A stretch of DNA of 64,000 nucleotides from Gammaproteobacteria bacterium UBA2810 (GTDB lineage: Bacteria > Pseudomonadota > Gammaproteobacteria > Enterobacterales > Succinivibrionaceae), in the NCBI GenBank assembly GCA_002351705.1, contig DEHC01000061.1, positions 1 to 64,000 on the forward strand. Reading direction: 5' to 3'. Each line of letters begins with the position of its first letter. The first letter of the stretch is position 1. The notes beneath the pieces are model-generated. The model made no database searches. It was not told the origin of the DNA and was given only the letters and a program-made list of their open reading frames with translations. Position numbers and translations under genes: made by a program. This document shows positions 1 through 9,123 of this stretch, in pieces.

Positions 1-1197
1 TTCAACTGGGAAGTTTGAGTTATGAAGATAGGGTCTAACTGTAGAATAAAGGATATCTCCAATCTCAACAGGTTTTCTCGCTCTTGATGGAGCTTCCTCT
101 GGTTTAATAATATTTTCAGCATCATGTAATGATTGATGGATATTATCTATGGAACCAATGTCTATATAAGAAAATGTCTCCTTTGGAGTGATTTGATTCC
201 TGTTATATACTAATTCGCGTAATCTAACCCATTTCCAGTTTTCAGGAATCTCAAACGGAATCTCCCCTTCAGTAATTTCCGGCAGAGGCTTTTCTTTCTT
301 CAGCTTTCCAGCCTTTATGAGTTCCTTTTTCTCCGCCTGTATCCGCTGATACAGCTCTTCGCCAGTACCTTCCTCGGGCCGCTGTTCAACAAGTTTCCCC
401 TGAATAGCCTGCTGAAGAATTGACTTTTTCACGTCATCTGGGAACTTTTTATTGAATTCTTCCAGCTTTGTCCAAGCCTCACCATAGCGTTCAACCAGCG
501 GTAGAAGTTCCTCAATTTTGGCAACAATGCGCTTCTGCTCGCCCAACGGAGGAAGAGGTACTAATGTTGCACCAAATCCGGCACCTGATATCTCTTTGAA
601 CGTTGTGCCGGACGCCCTGGCCTTGATATCGTCAGTTCTCGCGATAAGGCAGTAATACATGTATTTATTGATTTCCGTATTTGCTGGGACCAAAGACTTA
701 AACCCTTGATTTGTGCAGATATCATTTGCAGCAATTGCAATGTATCCGATAGGAGCCCGGCTGGAATAGAGTACGGTCCCCTTAGGCATGAGCTGTGCGG
801 AAGATTTTGCTAAACCAGTTTGAGAAATATTTCTCTCCCCATGTGAAGCATACATACCCCTGATATTTTTCATATCAGCGGGCGTAAGCCATGGAATCCC
901 GTCATCATCCCACAAAGAAGGATCTCCCGTTTTAGGGGTTCCTCCTCCAACAATTTCACCCAAATCAGATAGATGTACCCATTTCCAGCTTTCAGGAATC
1001 TCAAAAGGAATCTCATCCTCAGTAATCTTAAGAAGAGGCTTTTCTTTCTTCAGTTTGCCATCCTTGATAAGTTTCTGCTTCTCAGCCTGTATCCTCTTGT
1101 AAAGCTCATCTCCAGTGCCTTCCTCCGGACGCTGTTCAACGAGTTTTCCCTGAATGGCAAGCTGCAGGATGCTGTTTTTTAATTCCTGAGGAGTCAT
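1..1197 (-). CDS. hsdS: Type I restriction-modification specificity subunit HsdS (3' part missing)
   Basis: Reading in from the left edge on the minus strand there is one open frame of about 399 codons with no stop, so the C-terminus lies outside the window. HsdS selects the DNA target for the HsdR2M2S complex through two target-recognition domains (TRDs). The start ATG (1195-1197) overlaps the hsdM stop as ATGA. The protein opens with MTPQELKNSILQLAIQGKLV, and a near copy of this conserved block, including EQRPEEGTG and IPFEIPE.WKWV, recurs about 250 residues later. This is the usual conserved-region/TRD1/conserved-region/TRD2 plan. The motif LPPLGEQKRIV ends the first half. Identification is firm; the recognition sequence cannot be deduced. 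Confidence 0.93.
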   Translation of the reverse strand, partial: MTPQELKNSILQLAIQGKLVEQRPEEGTGDELYKRIQAEKQKLIKDGKLKKEKPLLKITEDEIPFEIPESWKWVHLSDLGEIVGGGTPKTGDPSLWDDDGIPWLTPADMKNIRGMYASHGERNISQTGLAKSSAQLMPKGTVLYSSRAPIGYIAIAANDICTNQGFKSLVPANTEINKYMYYCLIARTDDIKARASGTTFKEISGAGFGATLVPLPPLGEQKRIVAKIEELLPLVERYGEAWTKLEEFNKKFPDDVKKSILQQAIQGKLVEQRPEEGTGEELYQRIQAEKKELIKAGKLKKEKPLPEITEGEIPFEIPENWKWVRLRELVYNRNQITPKETFSYIDIGSIDNIHQSLHDAENIIKPEEAPSRARKPVEIGDILYSTVRPYLHNSNFPVE

Positions 1198-2672
1198 GCC
1201 TTCGCACCTCCAAGTTTCTCCGTTATTTCCGAGAGAACCCTGTCGATCTCCGAATTCAGGCTGATGCGCTGCTCCTGGTAGCGCTGGATAAGGTCGAGCG
1301 GATCAAGGATTTCCTCCTCCTCATGAGGGAACCCGCAAAGATCGAAGTTGTAGCCAAACTCTTGAGAGAGCTGCTCCGCGGTGAAGCATTTTGCCTTGTC
1401 AAAGCCGTCCTGCTCAATGGCATGACGATCGTCCCACCATTCGACAACCGGATCAAAATGCTCCAGCTTCATCGGTTTGCTCTTCGAGAAATGCTTGTAT
1501 CCTTCCGGCATGTCAAGGCGGTAGAACCAGGTCTCTTTTGTCGGCCCGTCGTGATCGAAGAACAGGATATTCGTTGTGATTGAGGTGTAGGGAGAAAATA
1601 CGCTCCCCGGCATACGGATAATGGTATGGAGGTTGAAATCCCTGAGCAGATTCTTCTTGATGTTCACTTTTACGTTATCAGTTCCGAACAGGAAGCCGTC
1701 AGGGAGTATAACCGCGGCACGCCCCGTCTTTTTCATCCGGTACATGATGACGGACATAAAGAGATCGGCTGTCTCGCTTCCCGCAAGATCCGCCGGGAAA
1801 TGGCTCTTCACATCGGCCTTTTCACTGCCGCCATAAGGAGGATTCATGAGGATGACGTCAAACTTGTCAGCCTCCGTATAGCTCAGCACGTCACGAAGAA
1901 GAGAATTGCCGTGATAGACTTTCGGCACATCAACGTCATGCAGGAGAAGGTTCGTTATGCAGAGCATGTAGGGGAACTGCTTCTTCTCAATGCCGTAGAC
2001 TGACCTGCCCCAGGCTTCCTGTCCCTCAGTGTCATGCACCTGCGCCCAGAGCTCGGAAAGCCAGCTTGTGATGAAGCCGCCGGTTCCGCAGGCAAAGTCT
2101 GCCATAACCTCGCCGAGCTTCGGCTTTATCATCCTTGCCATGAAGCTGGTTACCGCGCGCGGCGTGTAGAACTCACCCGCGCTGCCTGCTGACTGAAGCT
2201 CCTTGAGGATGGATTCATAGATTTCCCCGAAGGCATGGATTTCATCATCGTCAGAGAGATCAAGCTCATCGATGACATTGATGAGCTGGCGCAGCAGGAC
2301 ACCGTCCTTCATGTACTGGTTGGCGTCCTCAAAGGTGGTTTTGACAATTGATTTCTGAACCGGGGTCTCCGGCGTGACCTCAAGCCCCTTTAGCGTCGGG
2401 AAGAGCGTGTTGTTCACAAACTCAAGCAGGCTGTCACCGGTGAGCGCCTCCCCGCTTTTATCGTCATGCGCCCAGGCTGACCAGCGGCAGTTTTCGGGAA
2501 TGATGGACTGGTAATTGTCATCTTCAAATTCCCAGTTCTTCTCCTTGGCATCGTAAACCTTAAGGAAGAGCATCCACGCAATCTGCTCAATGCGCTGCGC
2601 ATCACCGTTGATACCGGCATCATTTCGCATGATGTCGCGTATTCTTTTGACAAATCCCGACAAACTGCTCAT
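1194..2672 (-). CDS. hsdM: Type I restriction-modification N6-adenine methyltransferase subunit HsdM
   Basis: Modification subunit that methylates adenine at the site chosen by HsdS and, with HsdR, forms the restriction complex. The 492-residue protein has an N-terminal helical HsdM_N region (about 1-130), then SAM-binding motif I DFACGTGGF and catalytic motif IV NPPY (in VILMNPPYGGSE), the N6-adenine gamma-class order. It starts one base after the hsdR stop and its own stop overlaps the hsdS start, so the three genes form one translationally coupled RMS-order operon. Length is normal and no key motif is missing. Confidence 0.96.
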   Translation of the reverse strand: MSSLSGFVKRIRDIMRNDAGINGDAQRIEQIAWMLFLKVYDAKEKNWEFEDDNYQSIIPENCRWSAWAHDDKSGEALTGDSLLEFVNNTLFPTLKGLEVTPETPVQKSIVKTTFEDANQYMKDGVLLRQLINVIDELDLSDDDEIHAFGEIYESILKELQSAGSAGEFYTPRAVTSFMARMIKPKLGEVMADFACGTGGFITSWLSELWAQVHDTEGQEAWGRSVYGIEKKQFPYMLCITNLLLHDVDVPKVYHGNSLLRDVLSYTEADKFDVILMNPPYGGSEKADVKSHFPADLAGSETADLFMSVIMYRMKKTGRAAVILPDGFLFGTDNVKVNIKKNLLRDFNLHTIIRMPGSVFSPYTSITTNILFFDHDGPTKETWFYRLDMPEGYKHFSKSKPMKLEHFDPVVEWWDDRHAIEQDGFDKAKCFTAEQLSQEFGYNFDLCGFPHEEEEILDPLDLIQRYQEQRISLNSEIDRVLSEITEKLGGAKA

Positions 2673-5063
2673 TTATTTCTGCCCTGCTCCGCTGTCATTG
2701 TACAATTCTGTCTCAAGCTTCTTTACGGCCGTATGGTATCCGCCCTTGCCTCCGAAAAGCTGAGCGATTTTTGCCGGCTTGCCGAACCTGGCGAACTGCG
2801 GCAGCTTGAGAACTCCCGGTTTCTCAAGCTCGTAGATGCCTTCATCCTCAAATCTTGAAAGGAGTTCCTCAAGGACTTCCCTCGCGGGGCCGCTGTACTG
2901 CTTCAGGAAATCGCGCTTTTTAAGCCTGTCCGCCCGCTCCTTCCTGGTAAGAGGTTTTGCGTTGAATGCCAGGTGGCAGATGAAGTCATAGTCGCTGACG
3001 CCATCCATGTCCATGTCTTCCTTGATCTTCTTGATATCTATGCCGCGATCAATGAGGCGCTGGCGGATAACATACTTCTTTTCCTCTGACGACCACTTGC
3101 TTATGAAATCGTCAAGGTTCGAGTAGGTCCCGAGTATAGTTGATTTCGCATAGTCGGTAATGCTTTCCTCGCGGACAAGCTTTCCCGAAGAATCAAAAAG
3201 CTGCACGGCCTTGTCCGTGACCTGCACCCTGCAGCCGTTCTCATCGACAATCGGGTGCTGCTTTTTCTCGCGCTCAGGATCGTCCGGATCCCTTGGGTTC
3301 TTCCTGCCCTCCGCATCCGGATCAAAGCCGTCTGTCTGCTCGACAGGCCCGTCCCAGTCAGGATCGGCAAATAGCCTTGTCACATTCCTGAAGTCCATGA
3401 CCACGAAATACGTTTTGCCGTCATTCTCGCGGATGCGCGTCCCGCGCCCGATAATCTGCTTGAAGGTCGTCATTGAGCTTATCATCTGGTCAAGGACGAT
3501 AAGCTTCGTCATCTTGCAGTCGACTCCGGTCGAGAGCAGCTTCGATGTTGTCGCTATGACCGGGTAGTCGGATACGGAAATAAAGTATTTAAGCTTGCTC
3601 TTGCCGTACGCATCGCCTCCGGTTATGCGGACAACATAGTCAGGGTTCTCCCTGACCATGTCGGCATTGAGATTTGCGAGCGCGACCCGCATCCTCTCAG
3701 CATGATCCTCGGTGGCGCAGAACACGATGGTTTTCTGCATCCGGCCTGTTGCCTTGAGATAGGCCGTTAGTTCCTTCGCAACCTGCTGGGTGCGGTCCTC
3801 GAGTACGATATTGTAGTCAAAGTCCTTGTTGGTATAGATGCGATCCTCAATCTCCTTGCCTGATTTGTCCTTCTGACCCTTCGTAGGGCGCCAGCCCTCT
3901 CCTATGTCGGTCTTGACGTTTATAACCCGGAACGGGGCAAGGAAGCCGTCATCAATGCCGGCCCTCAGGCTGTAGGTGTAGACCGGCTCACCGAAATAGT
4001 CGATGTTTGAGACGTACTTGGTCTCCTTCGGAGTGGCGGTCATGCCGATCTGGGTTGCGGAGCTGAAGTAGTCAAGTATCTTTCTCCAGCTGCTGTCTTT
4101 CTTCGCAGAGCCCCGGTGGCACTCATCGACGATTACGAGGTCAAAGAAATCAGGCCTGAAGAGCGATGCAAGGCGGCCCGCGGCCTCATCATCAGCCTCT
4201 GCACCGGATCCTGACTCCTCATTCACCCCCGCATCTTCCTCATCATCGCCCTCCTCGCCGTCTCCGGCAAGCTGCTGGTAGAGTGAGAAGTAGACCTCAT
4301 AGGAGGTGATTGTCGTGGGATCCTCACTCGTGAAATTGATTTTGTGTATCGTCTTCTCAAGCGGCTTGAAATCCTGGCTGATGGACTGATCCACCAGGAT
4401 ATTCCGGTCGGCAAGATAGAGGACCTTGTGCCTGAGCCCGCTCTTTATAAGACGGTAGACAATCTGGAAGGCCGTGTAGGTCTTGCCTGTCCCGGTTGCC
4501 ATGACAAGCAGGATCCTGTTCTGCCCCCTTGCAATGGCGTCAAGCGTGCGGTTGATGGCAACGCGCTGGTAATACCTCGGCGCATTGGTGCTCTGGCTCG
4601 TATAGTAGGGCTGATTGATTATCCTCTCCTCATCCGCTGTCAGCCCTTTCTCTTTCTTGTACCGCTGGTAAAGCTCATCAGGCGAGGGAAACTCCCCGAG
4701 GGGGATCTCCCTCTCCTTCCCGGTAATGGCATCGAACTCCTCGAAGGCATCCCCGTTCGAGCTGTAGGCAAAAGGAACATCAAGCATCCTGGCATATTCC
4801 TTTGCCTGCTGCATTCCGTGCGATACCGAATGCCTGTTGTCCTTTGCCTCAACTACGGCAATCGGATGGTTCGGGCGGAGCAGAAGAAGATAGTCGGCTT
4901 TCTTCGGTCTGTCGCGCTGTACGACCTTTCCTGTCAGATTGATCCTGCCTGCTGTGATCTGCGCTTCCATCAGGATATTCTCATTCTTCCACTTCTTCTG
5001 GATTGCCGGAGTGATGTAACGGAGCTTGATGTCCTCTTCTGTCAGCTTGGTATTGTCAGGCAT
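2673..5063 (-). CDS. hsdR: Type I restriction enzyme endonuclease/translocase subunit HsdR
   Basis: Motor and nuclease subunit that pumps DNA and cuts it far from the recognition site when the site is unmethylated. The N-terminal nuclease core shows PIAVVEAKDNR (the D/E-x-K part of a PD-(D/E)xK fold), followed by helicase motif I MATGTGKT, motif II DECHRG, motif III MTATP and motif VI QIIGRGTRIR. An acidic low-complexity insert (about residues 255-290) lies between the Walker A region and DECH. I chose the ATG at 5061-5063, giving 796 residues starting MPDNTKLTEEDI, because GGGAG and GAGG stand just upstream. The frame stays open 17 codons further, but that part is not family-like. Confidence 0.95.
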   Translation of the reverse strand: MPDNTKLTEEDIKLRYITPAIQKKWKNENILMEAQITAGRINLTGKVVQRDRPKKADYLLLLRPNHPIAVVEAKDNRHSVSHGMQQAKEYARMLDVPFAYSSNGDAFEEFDAITGKEREIPLGEFPSPDELYQRYKKEKGLTADEERIINQPYYTSQSTNAPRYYQRVAINRTLDAIARGQNRILLVMATGTGKTYTAFQIVYRLIKSGLRHKVLYLADRNILVDQSISQDFKPLEKTIHKINFTSEDPTTITSYEVYFSLYQQLAGDGEEGDDEEDAGVNEESGSGAEADDEAAGRLASLFRPDFFDLVIVDECHRGSAKKDSSWRKILDYFSSATQIGMTATPKETKYVSNIDYFGEPVYTYSLRAGIDDGFLAPFRVINVKTDIGEGWRPTKGQKDKSGKEIEDRIYTNKDFDYNIVLEDRTQQVAKELTAYLKATGRMQKTIVFCATEDHAERMRVALANLNADMVRENPDYVVRITGGDAYGKSKLKYFISVSDYPVIATTSKLLSTGVDCKMTKLIVLDQMISSMTTFKQIIGRGTRIRENDGKTYFVVMDFRNVTRLFADPDWDGPVEQTDGFDPDAEGRKNPRDPDDPEREKKQHPIVDENGCRVQVTDKAVQLFDSSGKLVREESITDYAKSTILGTYSNLDDFISKWSSEEKKYVIRQRLIDRGIDIKKIKEDMDMDGVSDYDFICHLAFNAKPLTRKERADRLKKRDFLKQYSGPAREVLEELLSRFEDEGIYELEKPGVLKLPQFARFGKPAKIAQLFGGKGGYHTAVKKLETELYNDSGAGQK

Positions 5064-5435
5064 TTTCCTCACTCCCTGATCCGATGCAATAGCCGGATCC
5101 AAACAGTCCCGCACCTGGTCTCACACGGCCTTATGTTTCAAGGCTGCACAAAGCAATGCATCCACGGAAACAGCCGCATAGGGCCGCTTTTATACAAAGC
5201 ACCGCCAGCCGCTTAACATAAACCTGGAAAGCGGGCGATTCTTTATATCACGATAATTATGGCAATTCTATCCGATTGTGCCACTGCATGGTGAGTAATG
5301 TCAGGTAAACCTTAAAAAACTATGACATTCATCACCGCATGGATGAAAGCCGTGCTCAGGTGTCAGATTTTCCGGCGGGGATGAATGCCGGCAGAAGACA
5401 GGAGCCGCGGAATGCGCCCGCAGCAGATGATTGTG
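5064..5435 (-). other. Gap between recR and hsdR
   Basis: About 370 bp with no credible gene. It must hold the hsdR promoter on the minus strand. A TATAAA-like box can be read near 5190, but no convincing -35 partner is visible. No terminator with a U-tract was found after recR. The small ORFs here lack family features and good ribosome sites. Confidence 0.5.
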
Positions 5436-6044
5436 CTACTCGAGGTCCTTCCTGTCCTTCAAGGAGACAGAGAGGGTGCGCCCGTCAACGAACTCCAGCC
5501 CGCCGCCCATCGGCACGCCGTGCGCGATGCTGGTGAGGCGGATCCCGTATTTCCGGGCGATGTCCGAGATGTAGTATGAGGTGACGCTGCCCTCGGAGCC
5601 CGGGCTCATGGCAAGTATCACCTCCTCGAACTTCTCCTCGGAGAAGCGCTTCTCGAGGAGCGGCAGCCCTATCTCGTCAGGGCCGATGCCGTCTATCGGC
5701 GAGATGTGGCCGTGCAGCACGAAGTACTGACCGAAGAACTGCTCGGTTCCCTCGATGGCAGCAACGTCGGACGGAGTCTCGACGATGCAGAGCTGATGAT
5801 GGGCAGCCCTCTTTGCCGACGCGCAGATCGGGCAGACCTCCTGCTCGGTGAAGTTCCGGCAGAGGCGGCACTCCCTGATCTCCCTCATCGAGCGCCCGAG
5901 GATCTCGGCAAGGCGCGCGCCCTTCTCGCGGTCGTGCTCCAGGAGCCTGAACGCCATGCGCTGCGCTGTCCTGCGGCCGACGCCCTGAAGCGTCTGCAGG
6001 TTCTTGATGAGATCGTCAAGCAGGGGACTGAAGAGAGCTGCCAC
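5436..6044 (-). CDS. recR: Recombination mediator protein RecR
   Basis: RecR works with RecO and RecF to load RecA on gapped single-stranded DNA during repair. The 202-residue protein has the helix-hairpin-helix start (LQGVGRRTAQRMAF), the four-cysteine zinc finger CRLCRNFTEQEVCPIC, and a Toprim domain with VETPSDVAAIE and the conserved IAHGVP.GG.LEFVDG end. It begins with GTG (6042-6044) behind GAGG and lies 7 bases after ybaB. The order apt-dnaX-ybaB-recR is the same as in E. coli. Confidence 0.97.
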   Translation of the reverse strand: MAALFSPLLDDLIKNLQTLQGVGRRTAQRMAFRLLEHDREKGARLAEILGRSMREIRECRLCRNFTEQEVCPICASAKRAAHHQLCIVETPSDVAAIEGTEQFFGQYFVLHGHISPIDGIGPDEIGLPLLEKRFSEEKFEEVILAMSPGSEGSVTSYYISDIARKYGIRLTSIAHGVPMGGGLEFVDGRTLSVSLKDRKDLE

Positions 6045-6051
6045 AGGGACC

Positions 6052-6375
6052 TCAGAATCCCAGGTTGAACGGAAGCTTCATGCCGCCGGTAGCTTCCTTC
6101 AGGATCTTCCCGGACTCTGCGTCAAGAGCGGTCTCGGCGTCATTGACTGCTGCGAGCATGAGATCCCCGATCATGTCGAGATCCTCGGTCTTGAGCTCCG
6201 GAGAGAGAGTAACCTTCTTCACGCGGTGCTTGCCGTCAACAACAACCTGGACGAGCCCGCCGGATGCCTTGCCCTCAACCTCAAGAGCCTCGACCTTCTT
6301 CTGTGCGTCCTCAATGCGCTTCTGGGCCATCTGTGCCTGGCGCATGATGCCGCCCATTCCTGCTCCACCGAACAT
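6052..6375 (-). CDS. ybaB: Nucleoid-associated protein YbaB/EbfC
   Basis: Small dimeric DNA-binding protein of the YbaB/EbfC family that associates with the nucleoid. The sequence MFGGAGMGGIMRQAQMAQK continues into a helical region and the family core LVQVVVDGKHRVKKVTL. I prefer the ATG at 6373-6375 (107 residues), because AAGGAG is 7 bases upstream of it and only 1 base from the alternative ATG at 6381. It sits between dnaX and recR, the classic arrangement. Confidence 0.93.
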   Translation of the reverse strand: MFGGAGMGGIMRQAQMAQKRIEDAQKKVEALEVEGKASGGLVQVVVDGKHRVKKVTLSPELKTEDLDMIGDLMLAAVNDAETALDAESGKILKEATGGMKLPFNLGF

Positions 6376-6694
6376 ATTCATTCTCCTTCTGAATTTTTGA
6401 GTGTATCCTGCGCCCCGCGAGCCGGTTAATCTTCATGGCCGCATCAGAGCGCGGTGATTATAGCAAATATCACCGCCGTCCTGATGTTCCGGAAAAAACT
6501 GCACCTCTGCCGGATTTTCTGCCGCATGGGGTGATTCACACCGCGCGAATCCCGCTATGCACAGTGTCCGGAGGCCTTTAAGGCGAAAGTCCGTTTAAAA
6601 GCGTTAACAGGAAATGTGAAAGAATGGTAAACAGGAAGGAAGGTCTGAAAAACATGTGAAAAAGGCAGTTTCCCGGGGACGATCCTGCTCTTTT

Positions 6695-6724
6695 CACTGC
6701 CTGCGGCCATGGCCTCAGGCAGTG
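6695..6724. other. Stem-loop just after the dnaX stop
   Basis: A 30-base inverted repeat: arms CACTGCCTG and CAGGCAGTG (9 bp), then one mismatch and an inner GGCC/GGCC pairing. It begins 5 bases past the dnaX stop. No U-run follows on either strand, so it looks more like a 3'-end mRNA structure or an imperfect terminator than a standard intrinsic terminator. Confidence 0.45.
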
Positions 6725-6729
6725 GATGA

Positions 6730-9123
6730 TCATTCTTTCAGGATATGCACAGAGTTCTCGTCATATTTGAGCGAGAGGAGCTGCTTCAATGCCTCAAAGC
6801 CCTGCCTCTTCTCGACGTCTGAGACGACCTGCTTCCTGATCGCGCCGAGTTTCTGCCCGGCAAGCTGCAGCGGCGTGCCGGAAAGCGCCTCGCCAGTGAA
6901 GACATACTCAAGCCTTACCGCCGAGCCGGTGCTCGAACGGAATGCCCCGGCAACTCTCTGCCGGAAGCCCTCGCCCGCGGCATCCTGGAGCGCGCTCGGA
7001 AGCGTGACGGTCCAGAGGCCGTTGCTCTCCGTACGGAGGCCGCTCATAAGGACATAGAGATCGATGCCGCTTATGCCGGATTTGGCGAGATCCGCGCACC
7101 AGTCGTCGTCTATCTCTCCGATGAGATCCGACTCGGCAAGCTCCTGCCCGAACCCGCTTCCCGCGTCACGGTGCTCCTCCTCTTCAGTCTCTGCTCCGTC
7201 GTTCCTGCTGCTCTGGAACCTGAACTCGGCCGCGTCATGCTCCTCATTGATGTACGACATGTCGACATCATCGTAGCCGTCCTCGCGGGGACCGATCTCC
7301 GCGGGCTCGGCGTACTCTGCTCCGGATTCGTAGTCAGAATAGGGAACGGCGCCGCTGCCTCCGGGCGGAATGACGTATTCCTGTGAGCTCCCGCGCGCCT
7401 GTTCAGTGGCGGAGGGCTCCTGGGGAGCCTGGTATTCAGAAGGCTGCGGAGATGATAAAGGCCCGGCGGGAGCTGGAGGCTCTGACGGCGCTGCAGGCTC
7501 TGAAGGCGCAGCCGCATGAGCGGCATCCTCAGCCACAGCCTGGCCGGCAGGCGGTGCAGCGGCAGCTGAATCAGATGAGCTTAAGTCCGGAGCGGCCGGT
7601 GCGGGGATCTCATCTGCCGCAGGCGGGACATTTGCAGGCTGAGGCTCTGCTCCGGAAGGCTCTTCCCTCTCTGCGGAGAACTCACCCTCTGCCGCAGGCT
7701 CCTGCCGTGCGGCAGACGACTCGTCTGTTACTGTACTGCCGCCCTCTTCCGAAGGCGAAGGTGCGTCAGTTAATTTTTTTTTTAGATCCTCTGCGCCGGG
7801 CTCCGGCATCCGTGGATGCTCTGCGTCCCGGGCTGCAGGTCCGGTGACACCGGCATCCGGAGCGGGACGCTCAGGCTGGTCTGCGCCTCTCACGGCGGGA
7901 TCTGCCTGCTCTGCGGCTGCTTCTCCGTCAGCGGGTGAATTCCGGCTCACTGATGCCCCTCCGGCAGGAGCTGCTGCCGCACCCTGTGCGCCGCGCGCGC
8001 TGCCGTCCGGAACATTGAAGACAATGTTTCCGGCATTCTTCGGGGAGAAGGCGAAAAGGCGCATAACGGTCATGTCAAAGCCAGCGCGCCCTGAGGGAGC
8101 AGACTTGAGGTTCCTGAGGCCGTTCGTCACGATCTCGTAGAACATCTGCAGGGTCTCGGGACTTATTTTCCCCGCATAGAAGCTGAGGAATGACGGATCG
8201 AAGGTGAAGAGCCCCTCCGTGCCGCGCCCGGTGAACTGGAGGAGCGCGGTCTGGTGGAAGAAATCACCGAGATCCGAGAGCACCCTGCCCCAGTCCGGTG
8301 ACTCGGCCACAACTGCCGCAAGGTTCCTGTTGAAATCCTCGATGTTTCCGGAGACGATGGAGTTGACGAGTCCGGTGATGATGGAGCGGTCAATGGTCCC
8401 GAGCATGCCGTTCACGACCTTCGCCGTGACATTGCCGCCGCCTAGCGCTATTGCCTGGTCGGTAAGGCTCAGGGCGTCACGCATGCTTCCCCTTGCCGCA
8501 ACGGCAAGATCCCTCACCGCGGCATCCTCGGAGGAGATGTTCTCCGCCTTCAGGATCTTCTGTAGCTCGCCCGAGATCTCATCGACGCTCAATGCCCTCA
8601 GCCTGAACTGTATGCAGCGCGAGAGGATGGTGACAGGGAGCTTCTCCGGATCAGTCGTCGCCAGGATGAACTTCACATACTCGGGAGGCTCCTCAAGGGT
8701 CTTCAGGAGAGCATTGAAGCTGCTCTTCGAGAGCATGTGCACCTCGTCGATGAGGTAGACCTTGTACCTGCCCTGGGTCGGCTTGTACTGTACGTTCTCG
8801 AGGATTTCCCTGGTGTCGTCGACCTTGGTCCTCGAGGCGGCATCGATCTCGATGAGGTCGACGAACCTGCCCTCGTCGATCTGGCGGCAGGCCTCGCACT
8901 CGCCGCAGGGGCTGCTGGTGACGCCCTTCTCGCAGTTGAGGCACTTGGCCATGATTCTCGCAATTGTCGTCTTGCCGACGCCGCGCGTGCCGCTGAGGAG
9001 GTAGGCATGGTGGATCCTGCCGCTCTCGAATGAGTTCCTGAGCGCGGTCAGCACGTTCTGCTGCCCTACGACCTCCTCAAACTTATGCGGACGGTATTTT
9101 CTTGCAAGAACCTGGTAGCTCAT
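6730..9123 (-). CDS. dnaX: DNA polymerase III tau (and probably gamma) subunit DnaX
   Basis: Clamp-loader ATPase that opens the beta clamp; the long tau form also ties together the core polymerases and DnaB. The 797-residue protein has Walker A GTRGVGKTT, a zinc module with four cysteines (CLNC...CGEC), Walker B DEVHML and the sensor SRC. After about residue 385 comes a long Pro/Ala/Glu-rich linker, then a C-terminal domain ending SLKYDENSVHILKE. It overlaps the apt stop (TAATG). Within the linker, at codons 447-450 (CTA AAA AAA AAA), lies a run of ten A. Slippage either way gives an immediate stop and a gamma-like protein of about 450 residues. Confidence 0.97.
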   Translation of the reverse strand: MSYQVLARKYRPHKFEEVVGQQNVLTALRNSFESGRIHHAYLLSGTRGVGKTTIARIMAKCLNCEKGVTSSPCGECEACRQIDEGRFVDLIEIDAASRTKVDDTREILENVQYKPTQGRYKVYLIDEVHMLSKSSFNALLKTLEEPPEYVKFILATTDPEKLPVTILSRCIQFRLRALSVDEISGELQKILKAENISSEDAAVRDLAVAARGSMRDALSLTDQAIALGGGNVTAKVVNGMLGTIDRSIITGLVNSIVSGNIEDFNRNLAAVVAESPDWGRVLSDLGDFFHQTALLQFTGRGTEGLFTFDPSFLSFYAGKISPETLQMFYEIVTNGLRNLKSAPSGRAGFDMTVMRLFAFSPKNAGNIVFNVPDGSARGAQGAAAAPAGGASVSRNSPADGEAAAEQADPAVRGADQPERPAPDAGVTGPAARDAEHPRMPEPGAEDLKKKLTDAPSPSEEGGSTVTDESSAARQEPAAEGEFSAEREEPSGAEPQPANVPPAADEIPAPAAPDLSSSDSAAAAPPAGQAVAEDAAHAAAPSEPAAPSEPPAPAGPLSSPQPSEYQAPQEPSATEQARGSSQEYVIPPGGSGAVPYSDYESGAEYAEPAEIGPREDGYDDVDMSYINEEHDAAEFRFQSSRNDGAETEEEEHRDAGSGFGQELAESDLIGEIDDDWCADLAKSGISGIDLYVLMSGLRTESNGLWTVTLPSALQDAAGEGFRQRVAGAFRSSTGSAVRLEYVFTGEALSGTPLQLAGQKLGAIRKQVVSDVEKRQGFEALKQLLSLKYDENSVHILKE
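7774..7783 (-). promoter_or_regulatory. A10 slippery run in dnaX, candidate tau/gamma frameshift site
   Basis: On the coding strand the sequence is GAT CTA followed by nine A and TTA, giving ten consecutive A counting the one in CTA. A -1 shift reads K-K-K-I-N-stop (about 452 residues); a +1 shift, or loss of one A in the transcript, reads K-K-N-stop (about 450). In E. coli the shift is ribosomal on AAAAAAG; in Thermus a homopolymer A-run causes transcriptional slippage. Here the run is a pure homopolymer at the matching place, just after the ATPase and collar region. Confidence 0.65.

Noticed and set aside
973..1182. 69-residue plus-strand ORF at the left edge
   Set aside because: It is the antisense shadow of the hsdS 5' end, whose minus-strand frame has clear HsdS motifs.
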